Source: Bacteroidales bacterium (GTDB taxonomy: Bacteria; Bacteroidota; Bacteroidia; Bacteroidales; P3). Taken from it: a stretch of 54,219 bases of DNA. Of the stretch, positions 22,937 through 33,100 are shown piece after piece; the stretch's first letter is position 1; the number at the start of each line of letters is the position of its first letter. The stretch is from the NCBI GenBank assembly GCA_017633985.1, contig JAGBOF010000018.1, forward strand, positions 1 to 54,219. The letters run 5' to 3'. Under the pieces are notes generated by a model. That model did no database searches. It saw only the letters and a list, made by a program, of their open reading frames with translations, and had not been told where the DNA came from. The translations under genes and the position numbers were made by a program.

Positions 22937-25900
22937 ATGAAGAACAAAGGAGCTATTAAAGTCATTGCCATTGTGTTTGCATTGATTTGCTTATACCAAC
23001 TTTCGTTTACGTATTTTACCAAACGGGTGGAATCAAATGCGAAAGAGTATGCAACTAATGTTATTGCACAAAATGAGGCAAAGAAACTGTCCGGCGGTAA
23101 CGACTTACGTTATCAGGAAGTGTTTGATTCCATTTCAAGCATGAGAGAAAATTCTTACCTTGATTCTATTTCGGAACAGCCTGTTTACAATTTTTTATTT
23201 ATACGTAAATTTACTTATAAGGAATGTAAGGCAAGAGAAATTAATTTGGGATTGGATTTGAAAGGCGGTATGAACGTTATGATGGAGGTATCAACCGTTG
23301 ATGTTATTAAAAATTTAGCCATCAATCCTGAAGATCCTGCATTGGTTTCCATAATAAATCAGGCAACAACCATTCACCGGAATGACGGAGGTAAGTACAT
23401 TGATTGTTTTGAGAAAGCGGTTAATGCTGCAAACGGAAAACAGCGTGTTGATCTTTCTTCATTTTTCAGAGTTAAATTACAAGAAAAAGGAATTACTGCC
23501 ACTTCTTCGAATTCACAGGTGATAAGTGCAATAAGAAAAGAGTGTACAGATTCTTATGAGAGAACTTTCCAAGTTTTGTCTAAACGTATAGATAAATTCG
23601 GAGTTGCACAACCAACCATTCAGAAATTGGATCAGTCGGAAAGAATAGCAATAGAACTTCCGGGTATAAAGGATCCGCAACGTGTTGCCAACTTGTTGGA
23701 AGGAAGTGCACAGTTGCAGTTCTGGTTAGTTGAAAAAGATTTGAATAAAGCATATAAAGCTTTGCAGGATGCAGATTCTTGGTTGGCTGCAGTTAACAGC
23801 GGAAAAGCAGTTAATGCAGAAACGGAAACTTTAACCGACTCTGACAGCGAATTAGCACAAAGTGTTCAAAATACAAAAACATCCGACACCTTATCTGCAG
23901 AACAGAAATCACATCCGTTGTTATCTTTGTTCTCTTCAATGGGTAATCCGCAGATAACTTTGGCAGTCGGAACAGCTTCTTCGGCAAATAAAGCCGAAAT
24001 TACCCAATTATTGAAAGATTGTAAAGTGCTTCCTAAAGATATTATGTTTTTGTGGAGTGCTAAACCTATTAATAAGACCAATCAATACGAACTTTATGCC
24101 ATTCATTTGGATAAGAGCCGTGCTGCATTGTTAGACGGAGATGTTATTTCCGATGCAAAAGATGACTTCAGTCAGCAAGGCAATCCTGTCGTTACTATGG
24201 TAATGAAAAGCGAAGCGGCAAGCAAATGGGCAAAGATAACAGCAAATCACAGAGGTGAATGTATTGCTATTGTTTTGGACAGTGCTGTTTATTCGGCTCC
24301 GAGAGTTAACAGCGAAATTACGGGAGGACGTTCAGAAATATCAGGTTCGTTTACCGTAGATGAAACAAAGGATTTAGCTAACATATTAAAGTCAGGTAAA
24401 TTGACGGCTCCTGCAAAAATCGTTCAGGAATCAGTTGTAGGTCCTTCGTTAGGTGAAGAATCAATTAAAGCAGGTATGATGTCTTTCTTATTTGCATTCA
24501 TACTTGTACTTATTTATATGATATTCTTCTACAGCACTGCAGGTATTGCCGCATGTGTTGCATTGATTTGTAACTTATTCTTCTTGTTCGGAGTTTTGGC
24601 ATCATTGGGTGCAGTATTGACTTTGCCTGGCATAGCAGGTATCGTACTTACAATGGGTATGGCTGTGGACGCTAACGTTATTATTAATGAACGTGTAAAA
24701 GAGGAAATATTAAAAGGTAAGAATATTGCAAGTGCAATATCAGACGGATACAAGGTAGCTTATTCGGCAATTATAGACGGTAACGTTACTACATTGTTGA
24801 CAGGTATTGTTTTGGCATATTTCGGAAGTGGTCCTGTACAAGGTTTCGCTATCACATTATGTATAGGTATTCTTACATCTTTATTCTGCGGTATCTTTAT
24901 TTCAAGATTAGTTTTTGAAGCATTGTTGAACCGTAAGGGTGAAAAGAAATCAAATATTGCATTCTATACAAAACTTACCCAGCATTTCTTGGAAGACCCT
25001 AAAGTTAATTTCGTAGGAACCCATAAGAAACAAATGATAGTTGTTGCAATATTGGGATTGATAGCAATAGGATCATTAGCAATAAAAGGTTTGGACTTCG
25101 GAGTTGATTTCGCAGGAGGAAGAACATACGTATTGCGTTTTGATCAGGATGTAACTCCGGAAAGTGTTAAATCTTCATTGACTAAAGAATTCGGTTCTGC
25201 TCCTGAAGTTAAAACATACGGACCTAACTATCAGGTAAAAGTTACAACGGATTACAAAGTAAAAGAAGACAGCGAAGAAGTTAAAAGAGAAGTTATATCC
25301 AAGTTATTTAACGGTACAAAAGATTTATTCAAAGATAAAACCATAACCGAAAAGAAATTCCAATCTACGGAAACTTCACCGTTAGGAATTATAAGTTCGG
25401 AAATAGTAGGACCTACGATGGCAGAGGATATTCAGCGTTCTGCAATTATTGCCGTGATTATATCTTTAGTTTTGATATTTATCTATATCGCAATCAGATT
25501 CAATAAATGGCAATACGGTTTGGCTGGTTTGGCATCACTGTCATTTGATGCATTGATAACAATAGGTGCATTCTCGTTATTCAATAAGATATTACCGTTT
25601 ACATTGGAAGTAGACCAACAGTTTGTTGCCGTTGTGTTGACGGTTATAGGTTATTCAATTAATGATACGGTTATTGTGTTTGACCGTGTAAGGGAGAATG
25701 TTAAACTGTTCCCTAAAGAAAATTACGGTAAATTGATGAATGATGCAATGAATCAGACATTGAGCCGTACATTCAATACATTGGGAACTACATTGTTAAC
25801 ATTGTTAATCATATTCTTATTCGGCGGTGAAGGATTGAGAGGATTTTCTTTCTCAATGTTCATCGGTATAGCTACGGGATGTTTTGCTTCTCTATGTGTA

Positions 25901-25960
25901 GCTTGTCCTACGGCTTATTATTTGATAACAAGAAAAAATAAGGAAGTTGATAAAAAGTAA
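22937..25960 (+). CDS. secDF: Fused SecDF protein-export membrane protein
   Basis: This 1007-residue protein combines SecD and SecF, as is usual in Bacteroidota. They use the proton gradient to pull proteins through SecYEG. The SecD part has an N-terminal membrane helix (KVIAIVFALICLYQLSF), the LGLDLKGGMNVMMEV motif (about residue 103), a large periplasmic P1 domain, and a membrane block including LPGIAGIVLTMGMAVDANV and INERVKEEI. The SecF part starts near residue 690 with a membrane helix, then GLDFGVDFAGGRTYVLRFDQ, and a second membrane block with VVLTVIGYSINDTVIVFDRVREN. A Thr/Ser/Asp-rich insert near residues 285-320 is unusual but lies in the periplasmic part. Export by this machinery serves the T9SS cargo genes seen in this window. 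Confidence 0.96.
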   Translation: MKNKGAIKVIAIVFALICLYQLSFTYFTKRVESNAKEYATNVIAQNEAKKLSGGNDLRYQEVFDSISSMRENSYLDSISEQPVYNFLFIRKFTYKECKAREINLGLDLKGGMNVMMEVSTVDVIKNLAINPEDPALVSIINQATTIHRNDGGKYIDCFEKAVNAANGKQRVDLSSFFRVKLQEKGITATSSNSQVISAIRKECTDSYERTFQVLSKRIDKFGVAQPTIQKLDQSERIAIELPGIKDPQRVANLLEGSAQLQFWLVEKDLNKAYKALQDADSWLAAVNSGKAVNAETETLTDSDSELAQSVQNTKTSDTLSAEQKSHPLLSLFSSMGNPQITLAVGTASSANKAEITQLLKDCKVLPKDIMFLWSAKPINKTNQYELYAIHLDKSRAALLDGDVISDAKDDFSQQGNPVVTMVMKSEAASKWAKITANHRGECIAIVLDSAVYSAPRVNSEITGGRSEISGSFTVDETKDLANILKSGKLTAPAKIVQESVVGPSLGEESIKAGMMSFLFAFILVLIYMIFFYSTAGIAACVALICNLFFLFGVLASLGAVLTLPGIAGIVLTMGMAVDANVIINERVKEEILKGKNIASAISDGYKVAYSAIIDGNVTTLLTGIVLAYFGSGPVQGFAITLCIGILTSLFCGIFISRLVFEALLNRKGEKKSNIAFYTKLTQHFLEDPKVNFVGTHKKQMIVVAILGLIAIGSLAIKGLDFGVDFAGGRTYVLRFDQDVTPESVKSSLTKEFGSAPEVKTYGPNYQVKVTTDYKVKEDSEEVKREVISKLFNGTKDLFKDKTITEKKFQSTETSPLGIISSEIVGPTMAEDIQRSAIIAVIISLVLIFIYIAIRFNKWQYGLAGLASLSFDALITIGAFSLFNKILPFTLEVDQQFVAVVLTVIGYSINDTVIVFDRVRENVKLFPKENYGKLMNDAMNQTLSRTFNTLGTTLLTLLIIFLFGGEGLRGFSFSMFIGIATGCFASLCVACPTAYYLITRKNKEVDKK

Positions 25961-25970
25961 GGGTAAATAG

Positions 25971-26006
25971 GAATCTTACCCTGTTATAGGGGTAAGGTTC
26001 TTTTAT
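25971..26006 (+). terminator. Terminator-like hairpin after secDF
   Basis: GAATCTTACCC (25971-25981) pairs with GGGTAAGGTTC (25990-26000), followed by TTTTATAT. It lies between secDF and the next small gene and may only partly stop transcription. Confidence 0.7.
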
Positions 26007-26013
26007 ATATGTT

Positions 26014-26316
26014 ATGAAGGGTTTAATTATATTAATTATTATCGGTTTTTTGACTTCTGTATTGTCAAAAAAGAAAGTCGGAAATGTACAGAAAAATATT
26101 TCCGAAGTTTTTGGAGACGATATAGAAGGCAATAATATTAAAGATGATACAAATATTAATATGAAAGAAACTCAATATAACGAAAATGTTTACCATCAGA
26201 ATCAAACTTCTGATTTTACAAAGAAAGAGGTGTTGACCGATGTTAAGAATAAAAAAGCGTTTGATTTAAAAAGAGCTGTTGTATATTCCTCAATATTGGA
26301 AAGACATTATAAATAA
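26014..26316 (+). CDS. Small single-pass membrane protein of unknown function
   Basis: This 100-residue protein has an N-terminal hydrophobic helix (GLIILIIIGFLTSVLS) followed by a basic KKK. A long polar, Asn/Asp-rich linker follows, ending in a conserved-looking segment, KKAFDLKRAVVYSSILERHY. A C-terminal FDLR.AVIYSEIL.R.Y motif is, from memory, shared by many small Bacteroidota proteins of unknown role. The short helix could be an anchor with the polar part in the cytosol. The gene lies between the secDF terminator and the TonB receptor start (26 bases away). It may be read with either. The function is unknown. Confidence 0.65.
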   Translation: MKGLIILIIIGFLTSVLSKKKVGNVQKNISEVFGDDIEGNNIKDDTNINMKETQYNENVYHQNQTSDFTKKEVLTDVKNKKAFDLKRAVVYSSILERHYK

Positions 26317-26341
26317 TAATGAAAATAAATCAATACACTAT

Positions 26342-29300
26342 ATGAGTATGCTTAAGAGAATATTAATTACGCTCGGGCTGTTTATTACAGCCGGTTTGGG
26401 ATTGTACGCTCAAGGAGTACTGACGGGTACAATTACCGACGCAAAAACAGGAGAACCCTTGCCGTTTGTTAATGTCATAGCAGTACAAAATGGACAACAG
26501 ATGGGAGGTGCGGCCACTCAAATGGACGGTACCTTCCAGATTAAACCGTTGAATCCTGGTACGTATGATATTCAGGCATCTTTTATGGGTTATAAGACAG
26601 TATTAAAAACCGGAATTAAGGTTGCGGCATCCGGCTTCTCTACAGGAGGTGACATTAAGATGGAACCTACTTCAGAGCAGTTGGATGTTGTTGAAGTAGT
26701 CTCATATCAAGTTCCTTTGATAGAGTCTGGATCTGCTGAAAGTGGTAAACGTATCACCGCGGAAGAAATAGACAAGATGTCTGCAAATTCCGTGGACGGT
26801 ATTATTGCCTCTGTCGGCGGTGTCACTGATGACGGAAACGGCGGAAGCGGAAGTGCCAGAGGTGAAAGTAACATGCAAACTTATGTAAACGGTGCCAAAA
26901 GACAGGGTGCAAGTATGCCTAAAAGTGCAATCCAAGAGATTCAGGTCATCTTGGGAGGTACTCCGGCTCAATACGGAGAGGCTATCGGAGGTACAACTAA
27001 TATTACATTGAAACCGCCTCAGAACAAATTTGAAGGAATGGTTTCATACAGAACTTCCGAACCTTTTGATACAAGAGGATATCACAGAGGTGAGTGGTAT
27101 TTGACAGGACCTGTTATAACCAAAACAAACAAAACAACGGGCAGTCAAAACACAATACTTGGTTTCCGTTTAAGCGGATTTGACCAATATACACACGATC
27201 CTTATTTAAGACCGAGTGACAGATATTATTATTTGGCTAAAGCACAGACAAGACGTGAGTTAGCTCAATCCCCATTAAGACTTGATCCTACAACAGGTTC
27301 CATACAATACAGCGCTTCTTATTTAACATCTGATGCATTCGAAAGAGTAGGCAGAAAGCCTAATGTTTGGAGTAACGGATTGTATTTGGAAGGTGGTTTG
27401 GATTTCCGTCCTAATAAGACAACAGCGTTGAAAATTAACGGTGAGTATATATATAGTTTGGGAACAAATAACGGAATTCAGCCTTTGTTGAATAATGACA
27501 TCAATGCTGAAAGCAAATCCAACAGTTTCCAAATAATGGCAGACTTCAGCCAAAAACTTTCTTCTGATGAAAGTTCTTCAAAAATAAAGAACGTTATGTT
27601 TGACATTTTGGGTTCTTATCAGAGATCTTATTCGGAAGCATATAATAAAGATTTCAAAGATGATTACTTCCGTTACGGTCACATAGGAAAATTCACTACA
27701 TATAAACGACCTACTTATACATTGACTAGAAAGGATATTGACGGAGACGGAATAGAAGAGTACGTTTACGAACAAAACGGCTGGTTGGATTACAGAGTTG
27801 ATTTTGAGTCCTACGGAACAAATCCAGGTTCTGCAGACTACAGTGATCAATCAGGATTAGCTGCATATACAAGACAGATTTATGAAGATTCGGTGTTCTC
27901 ATCATACCGTGCTTCTTTAATCAACTATGATAACATACGTGCATTAAACGGTTTGGTTAACGGTGATACTCCGGGAAGTATTTACAGTATGTTCAATAAT
28001 ATAGGTTTGACAACTACTTCTTATTCCAAATCCGAGAGTCAATACATTTATGCGGCAGCAAAAATAACAGCGGACATAGGCAAACATTCATTGGAATTAG
28101 GTTTCCAGTATGATCAGCAGATTTTCCGTTCTTACGGATTGAACGCAGGTGCGTTATGGACTTTGATGAAACAAGAGGCTAACCAACATATATTATATAT
28201 GGATTTGGATAATCCTCAATATGATTACAGCGGATATTATCCTACAATAAGTTATGACAGAAAAGATGATAAAGGCTCCCAAACTCATTTTGACGAGGAA
28301 TTGAGAAAGAAATTGAATATAGAATCTACTAAATTTATCAATATTGATGAATTGGATCCTTCTGTATTTTCTTTGAGTATGTTTTCTGCATACGAACTTT
28401 ACAATTCTGGAAATGCCATTGTTTCATATTCAGGTTATGACTACATGGGTAATAAAGTTACCGGAAAGACTTCACTTGATGAATATTTTCACAGAGAAAA
28501 CATGAAATTGGGTGCATGGCAGCCTATATACATGGCAGGATATATTCAAGACCAATTCTTGTTTAAAGATTTGATCTTTAATATCGGTGTACGTGTTGAC
28601 AGATTTGACGGTAACCAAATGGGATTGAAAGACCCTTATTTGTTGTACGATTCCTATAGAGTAAAAGATTTCAGAAATTATTATCAGCAACAAGGGTTAA
28701 GCGGTGATGCATTGGAGGCGAAGTTAAGAGAAAGAGGTATTGTTGCTGGAATATCTGACGAGGCTGTAGTATATGTAAATACATTGAATTCAGGATTGTC
28801 AAACAGTTTTGACGGTGTTCAGATTACAGGTTTCCGTTCAGGAGAAGGTTCGGCATCTACTTGGTATAATTCTGACGGAGTTATTGTTTCTGACCCTCAA
28901 TCTGTGGCAGGTGCTTCAGGACAACCGTTGCCTTTCAGAAAAGGAGATTTGTTAGACACAGGTTTACCTGAATATGTATCTACTAATGCATTTAAGGATT
29001 ATAAACCACAGATAGTTGCAATGCCTCGTATCGCATTCTCTTTCCCTGTTTCAGACCAATCAGAATTTAAAGCATCTTATGATATTATTGCCCGCCGTCC
29101 GGGTTCAGGAAACTGGCAGGCAAGTTATGCAAGTTATTTGTTTATGGAACAAATGAACGGTGCTACATTGACGAATCCTAATTTGAAACCTGAAAAGATA
29201 ACGAACTATGAGTTAGGTTTCCAACAGGTTTTATCAAAGAGTTCGGCAATGACTATTTCCGCATACTACAAACAAACCAGAGATTTGATTGCATTGGTTC

Positions 29301-30088
29301 AATATACTGGAGCAGATCCTGCAAACATGTATTATTCTTATGACAATCAAGATTTCAGAACTACAAAGGGATTGACTATCGCTTATGATTTAAGACGTTT
29401 GAAAAATATCAGAATAAACGCAAACTACACTTTGCAATATGCAGAAGGTACTACAGGTTTGCCTCAAACGACATTGGTTTCTTTGATCAGAGCAGGTTAT
29501 CCTAATGTTAAGATGATGTTCCCTATCAGTGATGACAGAAGACATGCATTTAAGTTAGGTTTGGACTTCCGTTATGAAGGCGGAGACAGATATAACGGAC
29601 CTGTAACAAAGAGAATCGTTAAAGATAAAGACGGTAATGACAGAGTTCAAAATATTAAATGGTTACAAAACTTCGGTGTTAATATCACGGGTTTGGCAGA
29701 ATCAGGAGCTCCTTATACAAAATATTTCAGTAACCTTCAAAGCACTATCGTAGGTAGTTACAGAGGTGCACGTTTACCTTGGATATTCCGTATAGACATG
29801 ACTCTTGATAAAGCATTTATGATAAAAGTCGGCAAGAGAAACACTATGTTAGACGTATTCTGTTCTGTATACAACCTTCTTAATATGAAGAATATCACGG
29901 GAGTATTCGGTGTAACCGGAGACCCTGATGATAACGGATATTTGACAGACCCTGAGACTCAAACCTTGATCCAACAACAATTGGATGAGGAATCATACAG
30001 ATGGTATTATATGATGTCTCTAAATAATTCCACATATTACTATTCTACTCCGCGAAGAGTTGAAATAGGAGTTTCTTATCAGTTCTAA
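26342..30088 (+). CDS. TonB-dependent outer-membrane receptor, large, with carboxypeptidase-regulatory-like N-domain
   Basis: The start is set at 26342 (MSMLKRILITLGLFITAG), giving 1248 residues. The longer frame from 26279 would put 21 hydrophilic residues before the signal peptide. After the signal peptide (cleavage after YAQ) comes a GVLTGTITDAKTGEPLPFVN domain (about residues 25-110), then a plug domain with RITAEEIDKMSANSVDGIIA, GNGGSGSARGESNMQTYVNG and TPAQYGEAIGGTTNITLK. A beta-barrel of more than 900 residues ends in TPRRVEIGVSYQF, with the terminal aromatic residue of outer-membrane barrels. The substrate is unknown and no SusD partner is present. It is followed by a giant secreted protein and a PorV-like barrel in the same orientation, which suggests a surface complex rather than a sugar-uptake locus. 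Confidence 0.9.
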   Translation: MSMLKRILITLGLFITAGLGLYAQGVLTGTITDAKTGEPLPFVNVIAVQNGQQMGGAATQMDGTFQIKPLNPGTYDIQASFMGYKTVLKTGIKVAASGFSTGGDIKMEPTSEQLDVVEVVSYQVPLIESGSAESGKRITAEEIDKMSANSVDGIIASVGGVTDDGNGGSGSARGESNMQTYVNGAKRQGASMPKSAIQEIQVILGGTPAQYGEAIGGTTNITLKPPQNKFEGMVSYRTSEPFDTRGYHRGEWYLTGPVITKTNKTTGSQNTILGFRLSGFDQYTHDPYLRPSDRYYYLAKAQTRRELAQSPLRLDPTTGSIQYSASYLTSDAFERVGRKPNVWSNGLYLEGGLDFRPNKTTALKINGEYIYSLGTNNGIQPLLNNDINAESKSNSFQIMADFSQKLSSDESSSKIKNVMFDILGSYQRSYSEAYNKDFKDDYFRYGHIGKFTTYKRPTYTLTRKDIDGDGIEEYVYEQNGWLDYRVDFESYGTNPGSADYSDQSGLAAYTRQIYEDSVFSSYRASLINYDNIRALNGLVNGDTPGSIYSMFNNIGLTTTSYSKSESQYIYAAAKITADIGKHSLELGFQYDQQIFRSYGLNAGALWTLMKQEANQHILYMDLDNPQYDYSGYYPTISYDRKDDKGSQTHFDEELRKKLNIESTKFINIDELDPSVFSLSMFSAYELYNSGNAIVSYSGYDYMGNKVTGKTSLDEYFHRENMKLGAWQPIYMAGYIQDQFLFKDLIFNIGVRVDRFDGNQMGLKDPYLLYDSYRVKDFRNYYQQQGLSGDALEAKLRERGIVAGISDEAVVYVNTLNSGLSNSFDGVQITGFRSGEGSASTWYNSDGVIVSDPQSVAGASGQPLPFRKGDLLDTGLPEYVSTNAFKDYKPQIVAMPRIAFSFPVSDQSEFKASYDIIARRPGSGNWQASYASYLFMEQMNGATLTNPNLKPEKITNYELGFQQVLSKSSAMTISAYYKQTRDLIALVQYTGADPANMYYSYDNQDFRTTKGLTIAYDLRRLKNIRINANYTLQYAEGTTGLPQTTLVSLIRAGYPNVKMMFPISDDRRHAFKLGLDFRYEGGDRYNGPVTKRIVKDKDGNDRVQNIKWLQNFGVNITGLAESGAPYTKYFSNLQSTIVGSYRGARLPWIFRIDMTLDKAFMIKVGKRNTMLDVFCSVYNLLNMKNITGVFGVTGDPDDNGYLTDPETQTLIQQQLDEESYRWYYMMSLNNSTYYYSTPRRVEIGVSYQF

Positions 30089-30131
30089 TTTAGTTGTATT
30101 GAAGAAAAACAAGTAGAAATATCAAAAAGTT

Positions 30132-33100
30132 ATGAGACATATTGGTTTAAAATTATCGTTATTAATACTTAGTATGTGTTTTGTCTCCGTCTCGGCAGAT
30201 GCATTGCCTTGCAAATGGGAAGGCAAGAAGAAATCTGCCCCTGTTAAGGCCGATTTGGAGAGATGTAGAAAGGCACAGGGATCAGCAGAACTAAGTTTAA
30301 ATAATGTTCGTACCCGTATTAACCAAGGCGGTAATATGTGGTTTGACGGATCTACTGCCAGATATTATGTTCCTAAAGACGGAAGTGCAACGGCACTTTA
30401 TGCGGCAGCTTTATGGATAGGCGGAGAGGATGATAACAAACAGTTAAGAGTCGCAGCTGTAAGATTTGCAGCAGAAGGAGATGACTTCTGGCCGGGTCCT
30501 TTGACCGTTGACGGCAATGCTTCCATTAATAAAGCTATTTGTGATAAATGGGATAAATTTTATAAAATAAAAAAAGCTACCGTTCAACAGTATGTTAATT
30601 CTTTCCAAAAGGATTCAAGAGGTATTCCTATTCCTGGAACAGGAATGCAACCTATTCCTGAAGAAATCTTGAATTGGCCTGCTCACGGAACGGATCCTAA
30701 TACATCCAGATATTTGGCACCGTTTTATGATTGGGGTAATGACGGAGAGTATAATCCAGAAGAAGGTGACTATCCTTACTATGACTTCAGCGGAGAATTG
30801 TGCCCTACAACAATTAAAGCTAATTTACCTGCAGGAAGTACTTACGAGCCTAAACCTACAATGGAAACAAAATTGGGAACGGGCGGTTCGGTTCCAGCAA
30901 TACACGGATTGTTAGTAGACCAGGTATTGAAAGGTGACGAAACTTTATGGTGGATATTTAACGATAAAGGAGCATCACATACAGAATCCAAGTCGGAAAA
31001 TCCTATCGGATTGGAAATCCATGCACAGGCTTTTGCTTTCACTATGAATAATGAAATCAATAACATGACGTTTTATTCGTATGAAATTATCAACCGTTCC
31101 ACTTATACGTTGAATAATACCTATTTCAGCCAATGGGTTGACCCTGATTTGGGATATGCATATGATGATTATGTAGGATGTGACGTTGAAAGAGGATTGG
31201 GTTATTGCTACAACGGTACTGCAACAGACGGACCTGCAACAATGGCATATATAGGCAACCCTCCTGCAGTAGGTATAGACTTTTTTCAGGGACCTTACAT
31301 GGATCCTACTCCTAACGGCGTAGACAGACCTAAAGTACATAAAGATGCTTTGATCAAATATTACGGCGGAGGTTTGGAATCTTACCTTGAACGTTTTTAT
31401 GATTCAACGGGACATTGGAATGATGAATACAGTAATATAATCTTGGCTGATAATGCTGATCTATATAAGAAAGCATGGTTCCCAGTGGATTATACGAGAG
31501 ATACTTTTGCAGCATGTTCCATTAACGGTGTTAACTTCGGAAACGGTATTGCAGATGACGAGAGATTCGGAATGAGACGTTTCGTTTATTATAATAATTC
31601 TGCAAATGATCCTAACGGAGAACCTTCAAAGGCATCTGACTACTATAACTATTTAAGAGGTTTCTGGAAAGATAATAAGAGAATGTTATACGGCGGAGAC
31701 GGTTATAATACAGGAACCGAAGCCGGTATTTATTCAGACTTCATGTTCCCGGGAAATTCTGATATGTGGGGATGGGGAGTTTATTCTGCAGGAGAAGCAG
31801 GAGTTGACGGTGATTATACAGGTGCTAAAAACCCTTGGAGTGAAAAAACTGCCGGTAATTCACCTAATGACAGACGTTTCATGCAATCTGCAGGACCTTT
31901 CACATTAAAGCCTGGAGCTGTTAATTACATCACCGTAGGTATTCCTTTTGCACAGGCTGCATCCGGCGGTCCTGAGGCTTCGGTTGAGTTGTTGAGACTT
32001 ATAGATGATAAATGTCAGGCTTTGTTTGATAACTGTTTCAATGTACTTGAAGGACCTGATGCTCCTGATGTTGTCGTACAAGAACTTGACAGAGAAATAA
32101 TTTTGTATTTGACTAACACTGTAGGAAACAATGTAAGGGAACAATTCCATCAGGCAGATATTACGATACCTAAATACTCGATAGATACTACCGGCGGAAA
32201 ATCTGATACAACATGGTATGATAATGAATATAGATTTGAAGGATATCAAATTTTCCAATTGGTCGACGAAAGTGTTTCCGTTGCTGATATTTATGATAAC
32301 AGTAAAGCACGTTTGGTTGCACAGTGTGATATTGAAAATTACAGTGATGCAGAAAAAACTAATCCTATCGGAGAATTGGTTAACGTAACTATAACAAACG
32401 GTAATCCATCTTCACAGGTTATGGTTTCTGGATCAAATACCGGTATTAAACACTCTTTCAGAATAACGGAAGATCAATTTGCAACCACAACAGACAGACG
32501 TGTTGTTAATAACAAGAAATATTATTACATAGCAGTAGCTTATGCATATAACAATTTCAAACAATACAATGTAGAAGACCCTACCAAATTGGACGGACAG
32601 AAAGAACCTTATTTGGCATCACGTAAGAAAGGTGACGGCTCTGGTATAGAACCTGTTGTTGCTATTCCGCATAAGTTAGAACCTGAACAAAACGGAACAT
32701 TGGTTCAATCTTCTTACGGAGTATCTCCTGAAATTATGAGAATTGAAGGAAACGGAAACGGCGGTATGGTATTGAATCTTACACAAGAGTCTATAGATAA
32801 ATTGATGACCAATACCGAAGGATCCGATCCTATAAACTTCCTTGATACTGTTAGATATCAACAGAATTACGGACCTGTTAATATTGCTATTGTAGATCCA
32901 TTGAAAGTAAAGGCAGGAGAATACGAAATAAGATTGCTTCCTACGAGTGATACTTTGGATTATTGCGGTTGGGTACTTTACAGAAAGGACGGACAACCTT
33001 TGTTCGGAGAAAAGAACTCATCAGTGGATTCAATAGTTTATACTTATAGTATCAATTCAGACACATCTATTGCAATGGCTAATGAGCAAATCATTTTCGA

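Noticed and set aside
26279-26341. Earlier start of the giant TonB receptor
   Set aside because: It would overlap the preceding small gene by 38 bases and place 21 polar residues before the signal peptide.
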